Shown here: positions 24,686 to 31,728 of the stretch, piece after piece
Numbering within the stretch: position 1 is the first letter of the stretch
Layout of the letters: each line of letters opens with the position of its first letter
Virus record (IMG/VR): IMGVR_UViG_3300009285_007532
Location: 1 to 37,639 of that record
Strand: one strand, 5' to 3'
From: a virus
DNA: 37,639 nt
Notes under the pieces: model-generated
Told to the model about the DNA's origin: nothing
The model's database searches: none
The model's input: only the letters and a program-made list of their open reading frames with translations
Made by a program: the position numbers and the translations under genes

Positions 24686-24825
24686 CCCCCACCCGGCGAA
24701 TCCCGCCCCCAGATCAAGATAGGGGGCCGACCGGGCAAATCAGGGGTACACCATGATAGCAAAGAGACAACCACGGGGGCATAGGAATGCTGTCCATGTT
24801 GAGGCCCGCTTCTTGATCGATTCAC

Positions 24826-25284
24826 TTAGCCCGCAGACTTTGAGCGTTTGCTTGCCGACTCTACGGAAGCTCGCCGGGTATCCTGCACTGCCTGATAGCC
24901 CCTTGCCATATCAATCGCCTCCTGTTGTGTTTCGCCTTTCTCGGCCTGAGTGAGATTCAGGGTCAAGGCATTGACGAAGTCCCTAAAACTCGCTGGGAGT
25001 CGCCTGTAGGCGTCCAGTAGCTCCCGTTCGTCCGGGGATAGCCCAGAGGTCGATATGGGAGAGATAGTCGATCCTGGGGGCAGGTAGAGCGATTCAGGGG
25101 CTATACAGAGCGTCTTTGCTATTTTCTCTGCAAGCCCCATTCCGGGAGGTGTTTTGCCGTTCTCGATGCGGCTTATATGATCAGCACTACAGCCTACTCT
25201 TTGGGCCAATATCTTGGCAAATATGCACTTCTTTCGCCTAATCTCCCGCATACGAATATGATCGAAGGTTAATCGGGTATCTAC
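24826..25284 (-). CDS. XRE-family phage repressor (CI-like)
   Basis: This 152-residue protein has an N-terminal HTH (about 10-70: FAKILAQRVGCSADHISRIENGKTPP, with IAKTLCIAPESLY) of the lambda-repressor/Cro type. The short helical C-terminal region lacks a LexA-like peptidase domain, so induction would not use RecA cleavage. It is transcribed leftward from a good promoter (25297-25325). ATG 25284 fits the domain start; no strong ribosome site is visible, and a near-leaderless mRNA (start about 5 bases beyond the -10 region) is possible. It should bind the palindromes between it and the rightward gene. Confidence 0.85.
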   Translation of the reverse strand, partial: VDTRLTFDHIRMREIRRKKCIFAKILAQRVGCSADHISRIENGKTPPGMGLAEKIAKTLCIAPESLYLPPGSTISPISTSGLSPDERELLDAYRRLPASFRDFVNALTLNLTQAEKGETQQEAIDMARGYQAVQDTRRASVESASKRSKSAG

Positions 25285-25296
25285 CATAATAAGTAG

Positions 25297-25325
25297 AAAA
25301 TACAATTTTTTGTAAAAAAAGTCAA
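25297..25325 (-). promoter_or_regulatory. Leftward promoter for the repressor
   Basis: On the minus strand, TTGACT (25325-25320), a 17-base spacer and TATTTT (25302-25297) form a good sigma70-type promoter. The transcript would start very near the repressor ATG at 25284. The spacer includes the inverted repeat TACAA-tttt-TTGTA (25301-25314), a plausible autoregulatory operator. Confidence 0.6.
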
Positions 25326-25354
25326 GATTTTTATATCTTTGTATTTCAGATACT

Positions 25355-25373
25355 TATATCAAGCGTTGATATA
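25355..25373. promoter_or_regulatory. 19-bp perfect operator palindrome
   Basis: TATATCAA-GCG-TTGATATA is an 8-3-8 perfect inverted repeat between the divergent repressor and ribbon-helix-helix genes. It overlaps the -35 of the rightward promoter, so a bound repressor would block early transcription. It shares only the 3-nt-centre layout with the TTACCAC palindromes at 3.2 kb. Confidence 0.7.
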
Positions 25374-25394
25374 TTTCTACCATCTATTGATAAT
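25366..25394 (+). promoter_or_regulatory. Rightward early promoter
   Basis: TTGATA (25366-25371), a 17-base spacer and GATAAT (25389-25394) give a strong sigma70-type promoter reading into the genes from 25438 onward. Its -35 lies within the 19-bp palindrome. Confidence 0.65.
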
Positions 25395-25437
25395 TTTATA
25401 CTTGACGAAAATCAAGAAGTTGTCGATACTTGCCACC

Positions 25438-25689
25438 ATGAGCATTACCCCTAAACCAGGAACCAAGATTAGCATGAGTGAGACTCCAGAAATCCAAACA
25501 GTACGACTAGCCGCTGATTTTGGCCCGGAAGAGGTGGCCCGGATCGACTATGTGGCGGCTCTGAATGACCCTACCAAACCTAATCGAAGCAGTACCCTGC
25601 GGCTTTTGGTGCGCAAGGGCTACGACAGATTCATACAAGAACGAGCAGAGCAAAATGCAACCCCTGCACCAGCAGTCGCAGACCAATAA
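25438..25689 (+). CDS. Ribbon-helix-helix DNA-binding protein (Cro-position)
   Basis: This 83-residue protein has one strand (QTVRLAADF) followed by helices containing SSTLRLLVRKGYDRFI, the ribbon-helix-helix pattern of Arc/CopG proteins. It is the first gene of the rightward early transcript, facing the XRE repressor, and so takes the place of Cro in the genetic switch. No clear ribosome site precedes ATG 25438; an ATG at 25474 is possible and would keep the domain. Confidence 0.65.
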   Translation: MSITPKPGTKISMSETPEIQTVRLAADFGPEEVARIDYVAALNDPTKPNRSSTLRLLVRKGYDRFIQERAEQNATPAPAVADQ

Positions 25690-25693
25690 AAAA

Positions 25694-25720
25694 GGCCACG
25701 GAATAAACCCATCCGTGGCC
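25694..25720 (-). terminator. Minus-strand terminator-like hairpin
   Basis: GGCCACGGA (25694-25702) pairs with TCCGTGGCC (25712-25720), nine pairs with a nine-base loop. On the minus strand it is followed by TTTTTTA, a good intrinsic terminator for leftward transcription. All nearby genes run rightward, so it would stop antisense reading toward the switch. A similar hairpin lies at 26718. Confidence 0.65.
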
Positions 25721-25810
25721 AGGGAACCTAGCAAGATGATGAAGTCTAGCACAAATCAGATGTTGGGTCAAGAAAAAAAGCTGAGCAAATCCTAGTGCAA
25801 GGAGGCATCT

Positions 25811-26008
25811 GTGCCTGAACGATTATTGACACCTGAGCAAGTTGCAGAGCAATTAGGAATCTCACGCAGTCAATTTTATCGGCTCAAGCCGGCTCTGATT
25901 GCCAAGGGGATGCGGACAGTGGTAGTCGGCCGGCGGCGGAAATTCATCGAATCCAGCTTAGACCGAGTAATTCAAACGGCCTCAGAAAAAGAAATGGCCC
26001 TTTGTTGA
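25811..26008 (+). CDS. Excisionase-like HTH protein
   Basis: This 65-residue protein has a MerR/HTH_17-type winged helix (LLTPEQVAEQLGISRSQFYRL) followed by the wing (VGRRRKFIESSLDRVI), as in excisionases and small phage regulators. It starts with GTG at 25811, six bases after AAGGAGG. Its place after the Cro-position gene fits either an excisionase for the integrase or a second early regulator. Confidence 0.7.
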   Translation: MPERLLTPEQVAEQLGISRSQFYRLKPALIAKGMRTVVVGRRRKFIESSLDRVIQTASEKEMALC

Positions 26009-26362
26009 AGAGAATAATGGCAAGGACGCTGAAACGACATTTCATTCAGGCTACGGCTGGGTGCTCCGCCCAGACGAGTCGTTCTTTCTCTCCTTCTCTC
26101 AGGCCCGTGGCTTCCCTCGGCCCGCAGGCTTCGCCTTCGAGGCTGAGCTTCGTCCACCTCGGCCCGTGGCTTCGCCCCGAGGCGAGCGTGAGACGGGCCG
26201 AGAGGCGAGCACCCGCATCGATGAGTCCGCGAGGCGTGCCCCGAGGCGAGCGTGGATTACTCCGGTCCATGCCTGGCAATCATTTGTCCATGTACCAGGG
26301 GTGGATGGTCTTTTGGCTTGCTTTCCCATCCACCCCGCAATTTTGTAAGCTGAGGTAAACAC
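26009..26362. other. REP-rich non-coding stretch
   Basis: Between the excisionase-like gene and the membrane-protein fragment there is no convincing full gene. A short frame begins at ATG 26016 (MARTLKRHFIQATAG) and runs into repeats. The stretch is filled by GC-rich palindromic repeats of the TTCGCCCCGAGGCGA family from about 26100 to 26255. Confidence 0.6.
26104..26206. repeat. 103-bp exact direct repeat, copy 1 (REP cluster)
   Basis: This segment is identical to 26480-26582, as far as I can read base by base. It contains palindromes such as GGCTTCGCCCCGAGGCGAGC, able to form short stable hairpins. The lack of any difference suggests a recent duplication or gene conversion. Confidence 0.85.
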
Positions 26363-26479
26363 ATGCATATATTGGGAATCATCCTGCTTTGCGTGATTTA
26401 TAGCCTGCCAATCATTGCCGTACTGTTAGCTGACTCGCGTATTGGCCGGGAGGCTGGAGTGAAATTGAACCAGGTTGAC
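26363..26479 (+). pseudogene. Small membrane protein interrupted by REP repeat
   Basis: ATG 26363, with GAGG upstream, begins a 39-residue native part with one membrane helix (ILGIILLCVIYSLPIIAVLLA) and a charged end. At 26480 the frame enters the 103-bp repeat and reads on through repeat and tRNA sequence to 26710. The original C-terminus is therefore lost or replaced. The helix may still be made with an artificial tail. The function is unknown; it might have been a holin-like or small regulatory membrane protein. Confidence 0.5.
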
Positions 26480-26602
26480 CCCGTGGCTTCCCTCGGCCCG
26501 CAGGCTTCGCCTTCGAGGCTGAGCTTCGTCCACCTCGGCCCGTGGCTTCGCCCCGAGGCGAGCGTGAGACGGGCCGAGAGGCTTCGCCCCGAGGCGAGCC
26601 CG
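26480..26602. repeat. 103-bp exact direct repeat, copy 2, plus extra REP unit
   Basis: 26480-26582 repeats 26104-26206 exactly, 376 bp away. A further GCTTCGCCCCGAGGCGAGCC unit follows at 26581-26600. The block lies directly before the tRNA gene. Confidence 0.85.
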
Positions 26603-26632
26603 TGCCTGGGTATAAAAAAAACGGGGTTAGGC

Positions 26633-26705
26633 TGCGGGGTAGAGCAGCAGGTAGCTCGTGTGGCTCATAACCACAAGGTCCCAGGTTCAAATCCTGGCCC
26701 CGCCA
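26633..26705 (+). tRNA. tRNA-Met(CAT), initiator-like
   Basis: A full cloverleaf of 73 nt. Acceptor TGCGGGG/CCCCGCC has a 1:72 mismatch (T.C). D stem GAGC/GCTC has an 8-base loop, anticodon stem TGTGG/CCACA has loop CTCATAA (anticodon CAT), the variable loop is AGGTC, and T stem CCAGG/CCTGG has loop TTCAAAT. CCA is not encoded. The unpaired 1:72 position and the A11-T24 pair are marks of initiator tRNA, but the usual three G-C pairs of the anticodon stem are not complete (29:41 is T-A). It is probably a phage-borne initiator derivative. Confidence 0.88.
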
Positions 26706-26717
26706 TTTAGAAAAAAT

Positions 26718-26754
26718 GGCCACGGCAGTCGGAGAAGAAAGACTATCCGTGGCC
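26718..26754 (-). terminator. Second minus-strand terminator-like hairpin
   Basis: GGCCACGG (26718-26725) pairs with CCGTGGCC (26747-26754). An inner AGTC/GACT pair extends the structure. On the minus strand it is followed by ATTTTTT. The stem is the same as at 25694. It lies just after the tRNA and could also shape its 3' processing on the + strand. Confidence 0.6.
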
Positions 26755-26847
26755 AAAACAAAACAAGAGGCGAGTGCATGAATAGCAGAAAACATATTGC
26801 TCGTCAAGAACAATCCGTTCGACAGGCTCACGGCGAGCGGAGTCGAG

Positions 26848-26914
26848 CCCGTGGCCCTCAGCTTCGTCCACCTCGGCGTGAGACGGGCCGAGAGGCGAGC
26901 TTCGCCCCGAGGCG
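26848..26914. repeat. Partial REP cluster with TCGAC-type palindrome
   Basis: Partial copies of the repeats seen at 26.1 and 26.5 kb. They are preceded (26818-26846) by TTCGACAGGCTCACGGCGAG...GTCGAG, the form of a widespread bacterial REP family. They interrupt a frame starting at ATG 26778 (MNSRKHIARQEQS). From 26755 to 27082 I see no other convincing gene. Confidence 0.65.
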
Positions 26915-27082
26915 AGCCGTTGCCACCGAGCCCCGCACGAACGGCCAGCGCCAAGGAGGGTTGCAGGCTGGGCGGCAGGAGGCATATGCCCGTTTGGCGT
27001 GCGGGGTTTTATTTACTACCAGACTGGGGCGGGCTGTTTTGGGACTGCTCCCGGCCCGCCTCCCGTTTTATATGGAGACGCC

Positions 27083-27283
27083 ATGAACGGATGTCTAATC
27101 AATAAGAAGGCTGTGCGAAATTTTATCCTAGGCCAAGCCAAAGTGATGAGGCCGGGATGGAAATGCCGGCGGGTCAGCGCTCAATCCCTGGACGAAATCG
27201 ATGCTCTGCTGCGTTTCAAGCTGACCAGGATGGTTCATATGCATCCGAGTCGAGGAGTTACCTTCAAAGAGGTTCAAACGTGA
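27083..27283 (+). CDS. Small helical basic protein
   Basis: This 66-residue protein is rich in Lys/Arg helices (KKAVRNFILGQAKVMRPGW, SLDEIDALLRFKLTRMVHMHPS). The pattern somewhat resembles a minimal histone-fold protein, but this is a guess. GGAGA four to eight bases upstream supports ATG 27083. Its TGA overlaps the next GTG (GTGA), so the pair is coupled. Confidence 0.6.
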   Translation: MNGCLINKKAVRNFILGQAKVMRPGWKCRRVSAQSLDEIDALLRFKLTRMVHMHPSRGVTFKEVQT

Positions 27284-27807
27284 AGATTGTCGATTGGGCC
27301 ATTTTGGGAGTTGTTGTCGGTGCCTCTATCTTTTCGGCCATTCGGCTAGCTCATGGTGAGTGGAATCGAACCACAGCGCATAAACAATCCGAGCGTGGGG
27401 CCCGCTGCGAGGAGTATCCCCCCACCCCTCCAGCCCCACGCCCGGATCATATTGACCCTGTAATACAAACTGAGCGGCTCATTTGGACCCACGAATCTGT
27501 GGGAGGCACGCAGATGAGCGGGGATGGCGGTCTGGCCCAGGGGTATCAGCAGCACCACCAAGCAACCTGGAACGATGCGCTTGAAATGCTTGGATTGCGG
27601 GATGATCCGGATTGGCAATGGCCCGGAGCAACCCGCGATCTATGGCGATGCTATGTAGTCACCATAGCTCACTGGCAGAGGTACTGTCCGGAGGCTTTGA
27701 AATCTGCTGACGTAGAATTGTTGGTGCGAACTCATCGGCTTCCAACTCTGCCATATCGAAAAGACAACAATAAATATCTGGAACTTGTTTTGAGAGGAGA
27801 AAATTAG
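27280..27807 (+). CDS. Membrane-anchored protein, GTG start
   Basis: This 175-residue protein starts with GTG at 27280, overlapping the previous stop and preceded by AGAGG. An N-terminal membrane helix (IVDWAILGVVVGASIFSAIRLA) is followed by a proline-rich linker and a cytoplasmic or periplasmic domain rich in Trp and His (about 95-175). Function unknown. Structured element A begins within its last codon. Confidence 0.55.
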   Translation: MKIVDWAILGVVVGASIFSAIRLAHGEWNRTTAHKQSERGARCEEYPPTPPAPRPDHIDPVIQTERLIWTHESVGGTQMSGDGGLAQGYQQHHQATWNDALEMLGLRDDPDWQWPGATRDLWRCYVVTIAHWQRYCPEALKSADVELLVRTHRLPTLPYRKDNNKYLELVLRGEN

Positions 27808-27906
27808 CCCTACAGCGGTCAGATGGCCGTGAAGGTTGTCCACACTATAGCCAGCTATCGAAGCTCGTAGAGCGATTAAGGATTAATCCTGCTGGCCCGT
27901 AGGGCT
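27806..27906 (+). ncRNA. TIR-closed structured element A
   Basis: AGCCCTAC (27806-27813) pairs with GTAGGGCT (27899-27906), followed by TTTATT. Inside are a hairpin CGGTC/GGCCG and a palindrome AGGATTAATCCT just before GGCCCGTAGGG. Elements B and C have the same ends but CCCTGCGG/CCGCAGGG, so the closing stem co-varies (T-A here, G-C there). It may be a small RNA, a leader for the next gene, or a miniature element. Confidence 0.5.
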
Positions 27907-27925
27907 TTTATTGGGAAGCAAGGTT

Positions 27926-28153
27926 ATGAATGTTGTTTTAGTGGATCAACGCGTTGGCCTACCAGAGTTGCTAGAAGGCGAATCGTGTCGACAGTGCGGA
28001 ATAGTTGTCGTCACAGAACTGCATTGTAAGGATCGGGGAAATGGTTCATTGGTATCGGCGACTGTCGACGGCAATATCTACTGGATTTCGCCGGTCATCG
28101 GTCCGTTTTGTTCAGTGCCGTGTGCACTACGGTATATGGAGATAAATCTGTAA
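27926..28153 (+). CDS. Small protein with two Cys pairs
   Basis: This 75-residue beta-rich protein has CRQCG near residue 23 and FCSVPC near residue 63, likely a single zinc site (treble-clef or rubredoxin-like knuckles). AAGG precedes ATG 27926. It lies between structured elements A and B. Function unknown. Confidence 0.55.
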   Translation: MNVVLVDQRVGLPELLEGESCRQCGIVVVTELHCKDRGNGSLVSATVDGNIYWISPVIGPFCSVPCALRYMEINL

Positions 28154-28160
28154 GGAGATC

Positions 28161-28325
28161 GCCCTGCGGCGGCGTGGTAAGACACGCTGATGACCCTAAG
28201 TGAGAAGCTGCTTAACATCCGCCAGCATTCTGGACTTGATGGAGCAGCGAGAGGGGTTGCTTGCGAGCGTAAGCTATGACCAAGATGGAACTCACAGTAG
28301 CTGGATTGAATCCGGCCCGCAGGGC
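28161..28325 (+). ncRNA. TIR-closed structured element B
   Basis: GCCCTGCGG (28161-28169) pairs perfectly with CCGCAGGGC (28317-28325). Next to the 5' end is CGGCGTGG with hairpin GCGTG/CACGC and GATGAC. Before the 3' end is GGATTGAATCCGGC. The same marks occur in element C. The 165 bp contain only poor short frames. It is not followed by a U-tract. Confidence 0.5.
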
Positions 28326-28392
28326 TTAAAAAACAAAGCGACAATGTGTTGTTTCATTAAGTTTTTTTCACAAATTGGATAGGAGATATGTC

Positions 28393-29232
28393 ATGGAATC
28401 GTCAAATAACTTCGATGTTTTGGAACAATTTCTTCGTCGTGTGGGCAAGGGACAAGAGAACGTCATTGAGATTATCAAAGAAGTTCTTCAGGATGGCAGT
28501 GAAAAAGTAACCATGGCTTTACAAAATCGCCAGCTCCAGCCGGAGCAAAAACCCCATCCGGTGCGTATGGAAAGCCCTGCCCGGGAGCACAAATTTCACG
28601 ACGTGATGGGTTTTGTCAAGTACCTCCAAAAATACGCCAGCGAAGATACCGTAGTTTTTGGAGACTTGGCGAGCCTAAAATTTTCTGCGATTCTGAACGA
28701 CAGGGCGAAAAATGGCTTTGAAATCATCACCTTCAGGCCGGGCCTTTATCCGGTCTATGCAGCCTGGGAAAATGTTCTAGATAAGGAGATCAAGCTCGAA
28801 GAATTCGTCAATTTTCTGATTTCCCATCGGCGAAGTATAAGCGAGCCGGACGGTAAGGAATTGGTATTTACCTTATCCCAAGTCAAGGCCTCGACACATA
28901 TCACTCTGAACAAAGGCAGAGGTAATCACGCCATCAATGGTTTGATGTGCGAAACGTCCATACAAGGGCAAAACAAGAGCGAGCCGGTGGAGTTGCCTGA
29001 AATCATCGTTTTGCAAACGCCCATCTTCGTCAACACCGAAGAGAAACGCATCGAGGTGGACATGGTCCTCAGTGCCAGAGGCCAGGATATTTTTGTTTTG
29101 GCCACTTCATCCGATGTGCTATTAGCCAAGCTGGAGGCCTTCGATAAAATGGCCGCGGTCATCGGTGAAAATGAGAAGTTCATTTTGACCAGCGGCAATC
29201 CGGATTATGGATCATGGGCGTATATAAGCTAA
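28393..29232 (+). CDS. DUF2303 family protein (YfdQ-like)
   Basis: This 279-residue protein matches the DUF2303 pattern seen in early regions of temperate phages: an N-terminal helical part, then VMGFVKYLQKYASEDTVVF, a beta-rich core and a final strand set. Function is unknown in all members; linkage to recombination or plasmid-like genes is common. AGGAG six to ten bases upstream fixes ATG 28393. It precedes a smaller companion gene, as often seen. Confidence 0.75.
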   Translation: MESSNNFDVLEQFLRRVGKGQENVIEIIKEVLQDGSEKVTMALQNRQLQPEQKPHPVRMESPAREHKFHDVMGFVKYLQKYASEDTVVFGDLASLKFSAILNDRAKNGFEIITFRPGLYPVYAAWENVLDKEIKLEEFVNFLISHRRSISEPDGKELVFTLSQVKASTHITLNKGRGNHAINGLMCETSIQGQNKSEPVELPEIIVLQTPIFVNTEEKRIEVDMVLSARGQDIFVLATSSDVLLAKLEAFDKMAAVIGENEKFILTSGNPDYGSWAYIS

Positions 29233-29289
29233 CCCCGGTTAGCAGAAAACCTAAAGGATAAGATAATCCCTCAATTTTAGGAGAACATT

Positions 29290-29676
29290 ATGGCTAAGAA
29301 ATTTAGCCCCTTGAAACTCGAATTGATTGATGAAGGGCGGTTCATGGGACAAGCTGAAGAGGACCTATCCGATCTACAGGCTCAGCTGGCACATTATTGT
29401 GAAGAGCATGGGGAAAAGGCCAAGGGAGCTAAGGCCAAACTTACCATAGAGGTATCTCTGGTCAGCGAAAATCCTGAGCAAGACTTATTCTCTATCAAGG
29501 CCGTAGTTAAAAAACAACTGCCTGGCCGGCCGCCCAGTGTGACGGCTGCCATTGGCAGTGATGACCAGGAAGGCCAACACTGTTTATTCGTCCGCAACTC
29601 CGGATCAACAGAGGACAGTCCTCGCCAGGATGTACTTTTTACGAAGGACGGTAAGACCGTCCCCACTGAGGATTGA
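29290..29676 (+). CDS. DUF2303-companion phage protein
   Basis: This 128-residue protein follows DUF2303, an arrangement I recall from other phages. It has a helical N-terminal half (DLSDLQAQLAHYCEEHGEK) and a beta half (KLTIEVSLVSENPEQDLFSI), a fold like single-strand binding or replication accessory proteins, but no function is known. A GGAG site upstream supports the start. Confidence 0.6.
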   Translation: MAKKFSPLKLELIDEGRFMGQAEEDLSDLQAQLAHYCEEHGEKAKGAKAKLTIEVSLVSENPEQDLFSIKAVVKKQLPGRPPSVTAAIGSDDQEGQHCLFVRNSGSTEDSPRQDVLFTKDGKTVPTED

Positions 29677-29724
29677 CTCTTGTCTCGGCGAAGACCCGAA
29701 CCGCCGTCAGGCCACGGCACGCCT

Positions 29725-29795
29725 GCTCGTCGAGGCGTAGCTCGCCTCGGGGCGAAGCCACGGGCTCGCCTCGGGGCGAAGCCACGGGCTCGCCG
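29725..29795. repeat. REP repeats, tandem 24-bp units
   Basis: CTCGCCTCGGGGCGAAGCCA plus CGGG occurs twice in tandem (29741-29764 and 29765-29788). It is the reverse complement of the units at 26.1-26.6 kb. It sits between the DUF2303 pair and the ParB-like gene, without breaking a gene. Confidence 0.8.
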
Positions 29796-29862
29796 TAGCC
29801 TGGCCGTGCCAGGGTAGCCGGAGCGATCTACCTAAAACCAAAAAAAAGGAGGTTTTTTTGCT

Positions 29863-31359
29863 ATGGGAAAGAAATCAGATATTAGGGATGCTTCGCAAAA
29901 AAAGAACGATGCAACTAGTAGCTTAACCGGGGATATCTCGATCTCATTAATCGACCTGGTGGTGGACAATCACCGTACCAGCATGGATCGGGACAAGCTC
30001 CAGGAGCTGGCTAACAGCATGGCTGAAGTTGGCCTGATGAATGCCATCGGACTTTGCCGGCGAGACAAGCGTTATGTGATGATCTACGGCCATCGCCGGT
30101 TCGAGGCCGCTAAGCTGCTCACGTGGACCAAAATCAAAGCGGACGTCTATAAGAACTTGACCGATCTGCAAATTGCAGAAATGCAATTTATAGAGAATCT
30201 GCAGCGTGAGGATCTCAATCCGATCGATGAGGCTTATGGGATAAAAGCCCTGCTCAATGCCGGTCAATCCGTTGATACCATAGCCAGCCGGATTGAACGC
30301 GGCGTGGCTTTCGTCCGGGCCCGTCTGGATTTGCTCCGATTGCATAAGGACGTTCAACCCCTGGTAGCTTCGGGAAGGATTCCCCTGGCTCATGCCCGGC
30401 TGATAGCTCGTATCGGTGACCAGTCTGTTCAGAAGAATATGGCTTTTGATGTCATCAAGGGGAGTTATGACGACACCACCATGGCCAAGGCCATCCAGGG
30501 TGACTATATCGTGCCTCTGGACTATTTGCGCAAGCGTATTACCTGGCGACTGCAGACCCTGGGGGCCAAGGGCTGGCCCATGGATAGCGAGTACGCCGGC
30601 CAGCGTCCGTGTCTGGGCTGCCCGGACAATACCACCACCGAGCCGGGACTATTCGACGGTATCAATCTGCCAGGCAAATCACCAAAGGGAAACTGCACCA
30701 ACGTGGGATGTTTTAGTATCAAGGCCAAGGCCTGGGATAAAGACCCCATGAGGATCGAGAAGGTCAAGGCCCGCCAAGCCAAGAATAAAAAGGCTGGAGA
30801 AACCAAAAAGACTGAGGATGCCAGCTCCTCAAAAAACAAAGAGCTTAACAAAAAGCGGGAGGCATTTCCATCCAATGAACAAGAGATATTTGCCGTCGAG
30901 CTTTGGCAGTACGGCAAAAATCTGGCAGCCGCGATCGAAGCATTTCTAAAAGAAAAGGAGCTGCCGGCTGACACATTGGTTTGTCTATTCTATCTGAATT
31001 TTGTCATAAACCCATGGAATGGCATAACTATTGATAAAAAGGTTTCATTATCAGAACTGGTTAAGATATTTGGGAAAGAGGGTAATATCGAGATCGAGCA
31101 AGAAATACTAATCGATCAAGAAATACTAATCGATTGCTTAGAAAATATCACAAATACTTTGGATAATTACGAGCCCCATTGGCCAGATTATAAGAACGAA
31201 CCGCAGAATATTCCTCTCAATAAAGATGATGTGCAAGCAATAGATTGCATCGAGGCCCTGGCCAAGCGATGGGGAATCATAATTGATAAAGTCCGTCCAG
31301 TCGAGCCAAAGAAGGCCGAAAAACCCAAGAGCAAAAAACCAGTCAAGAAAGAAGCATAA
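29863..31359 (+). CDS. ParB-like protein with cysteine cluster
   Basis: This 498-residue protein has a ParB N-terminal domain (about 20-120: IDLVVDNHRTSMDRDKLQELANSM, GHRRFEAAK, ENLQREDLNPIDEA) with the residues of the CTP-binding fold. A KorB-like HTH follows (about 125-185). Near 255-285 a Cys cluster (CLGC...CTNVGCF) is seen, then a charged linker and a helical end. No ParA lies in the window, so it may regulate transcription or replication rather than partition. AGGAGG precedes ATG. An 18-bp tandem duplication (31099-31134) encodes repeated QEILID. Confidence 0.85.
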   Translation: MGKKSDIRDASQKKNDATSSLTGDISISLIDLVVDNHRTSMDRDKLQELANSMAEVGLMNAIGLCRRDKRYVMIYGHRRFEAAKLLTWTKIKADVYKNLTDLQIAEMQFIENLQREDLNPIDEAYGIKALLNAGQSVDTIASRIERGVAFVRARLDLLRLHKDVQPLVASGRIPLAHARLIARIGDQSVQKNMAFDVIKGSYDDTTMAKAIQGDYIVPLDYLRKRITWRLQTLGAKGWPMDSEYAGQRPCLGCPDNTTTEPGLFDGINLPGKSPKGNCTNVGCFSIKAKAWDKDPMRIEKVKARQAKNKKAGETKKTEDASSSKNKELNKKREAFPSNEQEIFAVELWQYGKNLAAAIEAFLKEKELPADTLVCLFYLNFVINPWNGITIDKKVSLSELVKIFGKEGNIEIEQEILIDQEILIDCLENITNTLDNYEPHWPDYKNEPQNIPLNKDDVQAIDCIEALAKRWGIIIDKVRPVEPKKAEKPKSKKPVKKEA

Positions 31360-31362
31360 CGC

Positions 31363-31728
31363 ATGGAAGCTGTTGCCATAGAGCTACCGTTCCCGCCGAC
31401 GATAAACCATTATTATCGCCGGAATGGAGCTGCCACCTTTATCAGCGAAGAAGGCCAGATGTACCGTGAAACGGTTTTTGGTTTGTTAGCTGAAGCTGGT
31501 GTGCAAACCTTTAGGGGAAAGGTCTCGCTTACATTGGATTTACATCCTCCGGACAGACGAATTCGCGATATTGATAACTATCAAAAGCCTTTGCTGGACG
31601 CCCTGGAAAAAGGAAGGGCCTACAACAATGACAACCAGGTGAAGCGATTATTGACCATCATGCATGAGCCTGACGGTCGTGGCAGAGTCCTGGTAGCTAT
31701 ATCCAAGCTTGGAAAGCAGCGGTCATGA
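31363..31728 (+). CDS. rusA: RusA-like Holliday junction resolvase
   Basis: This 121-residue protein resolves four-way junctions during replication and recombination. It has the RusA signature PPDRRIRDIDNYQKPLLDAL with acidic residues near Asp69, Asp71 and Asp90 (NNDNQV), the metal-binding set, and starts with the typical LPFPPTINHYYR strand. It begins three bases after the ParB-like stop and overlaps the next gene by four bases, so it is part of the replication operon. Confidence 0.92.
   Translation: MEAVAIELPFPPTINHYYRRNGAATFISEEGQMYRETVFGLLAEAGVQTFRGKVSLTLDLHPPDRRIRDIDNYQKPLLDALEKGRAYNNDNQVKRLLTIMHEPDGRGRVLVAISKLGKQRS

Noticed and set aside
24753-24953. Short rightward frame overlapping the repressor end
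   Set aside because: Most of it is antisense to the repressor; no convincing ribosome site or fold.
26002-26358. Several overlapping open frames on both strands in the 26.0-26.6 kb region
   Set aside because: They consist mostly of translated GC-rich palindromic repeats, in several frames at once, so length is an artefact of the repeats.
28161-28325. Hammerhead ribozyme, suggested by CTGATGA in element B
   Set aside because: The required GAAA core and the three-stem layout are not found around it; elements A and C lack the motif.
28200-28382. 60-codon frame within element B
   Set aside because: No ribosome site, crosses the paired terminal repeat, and the amino acid sequence looks random.
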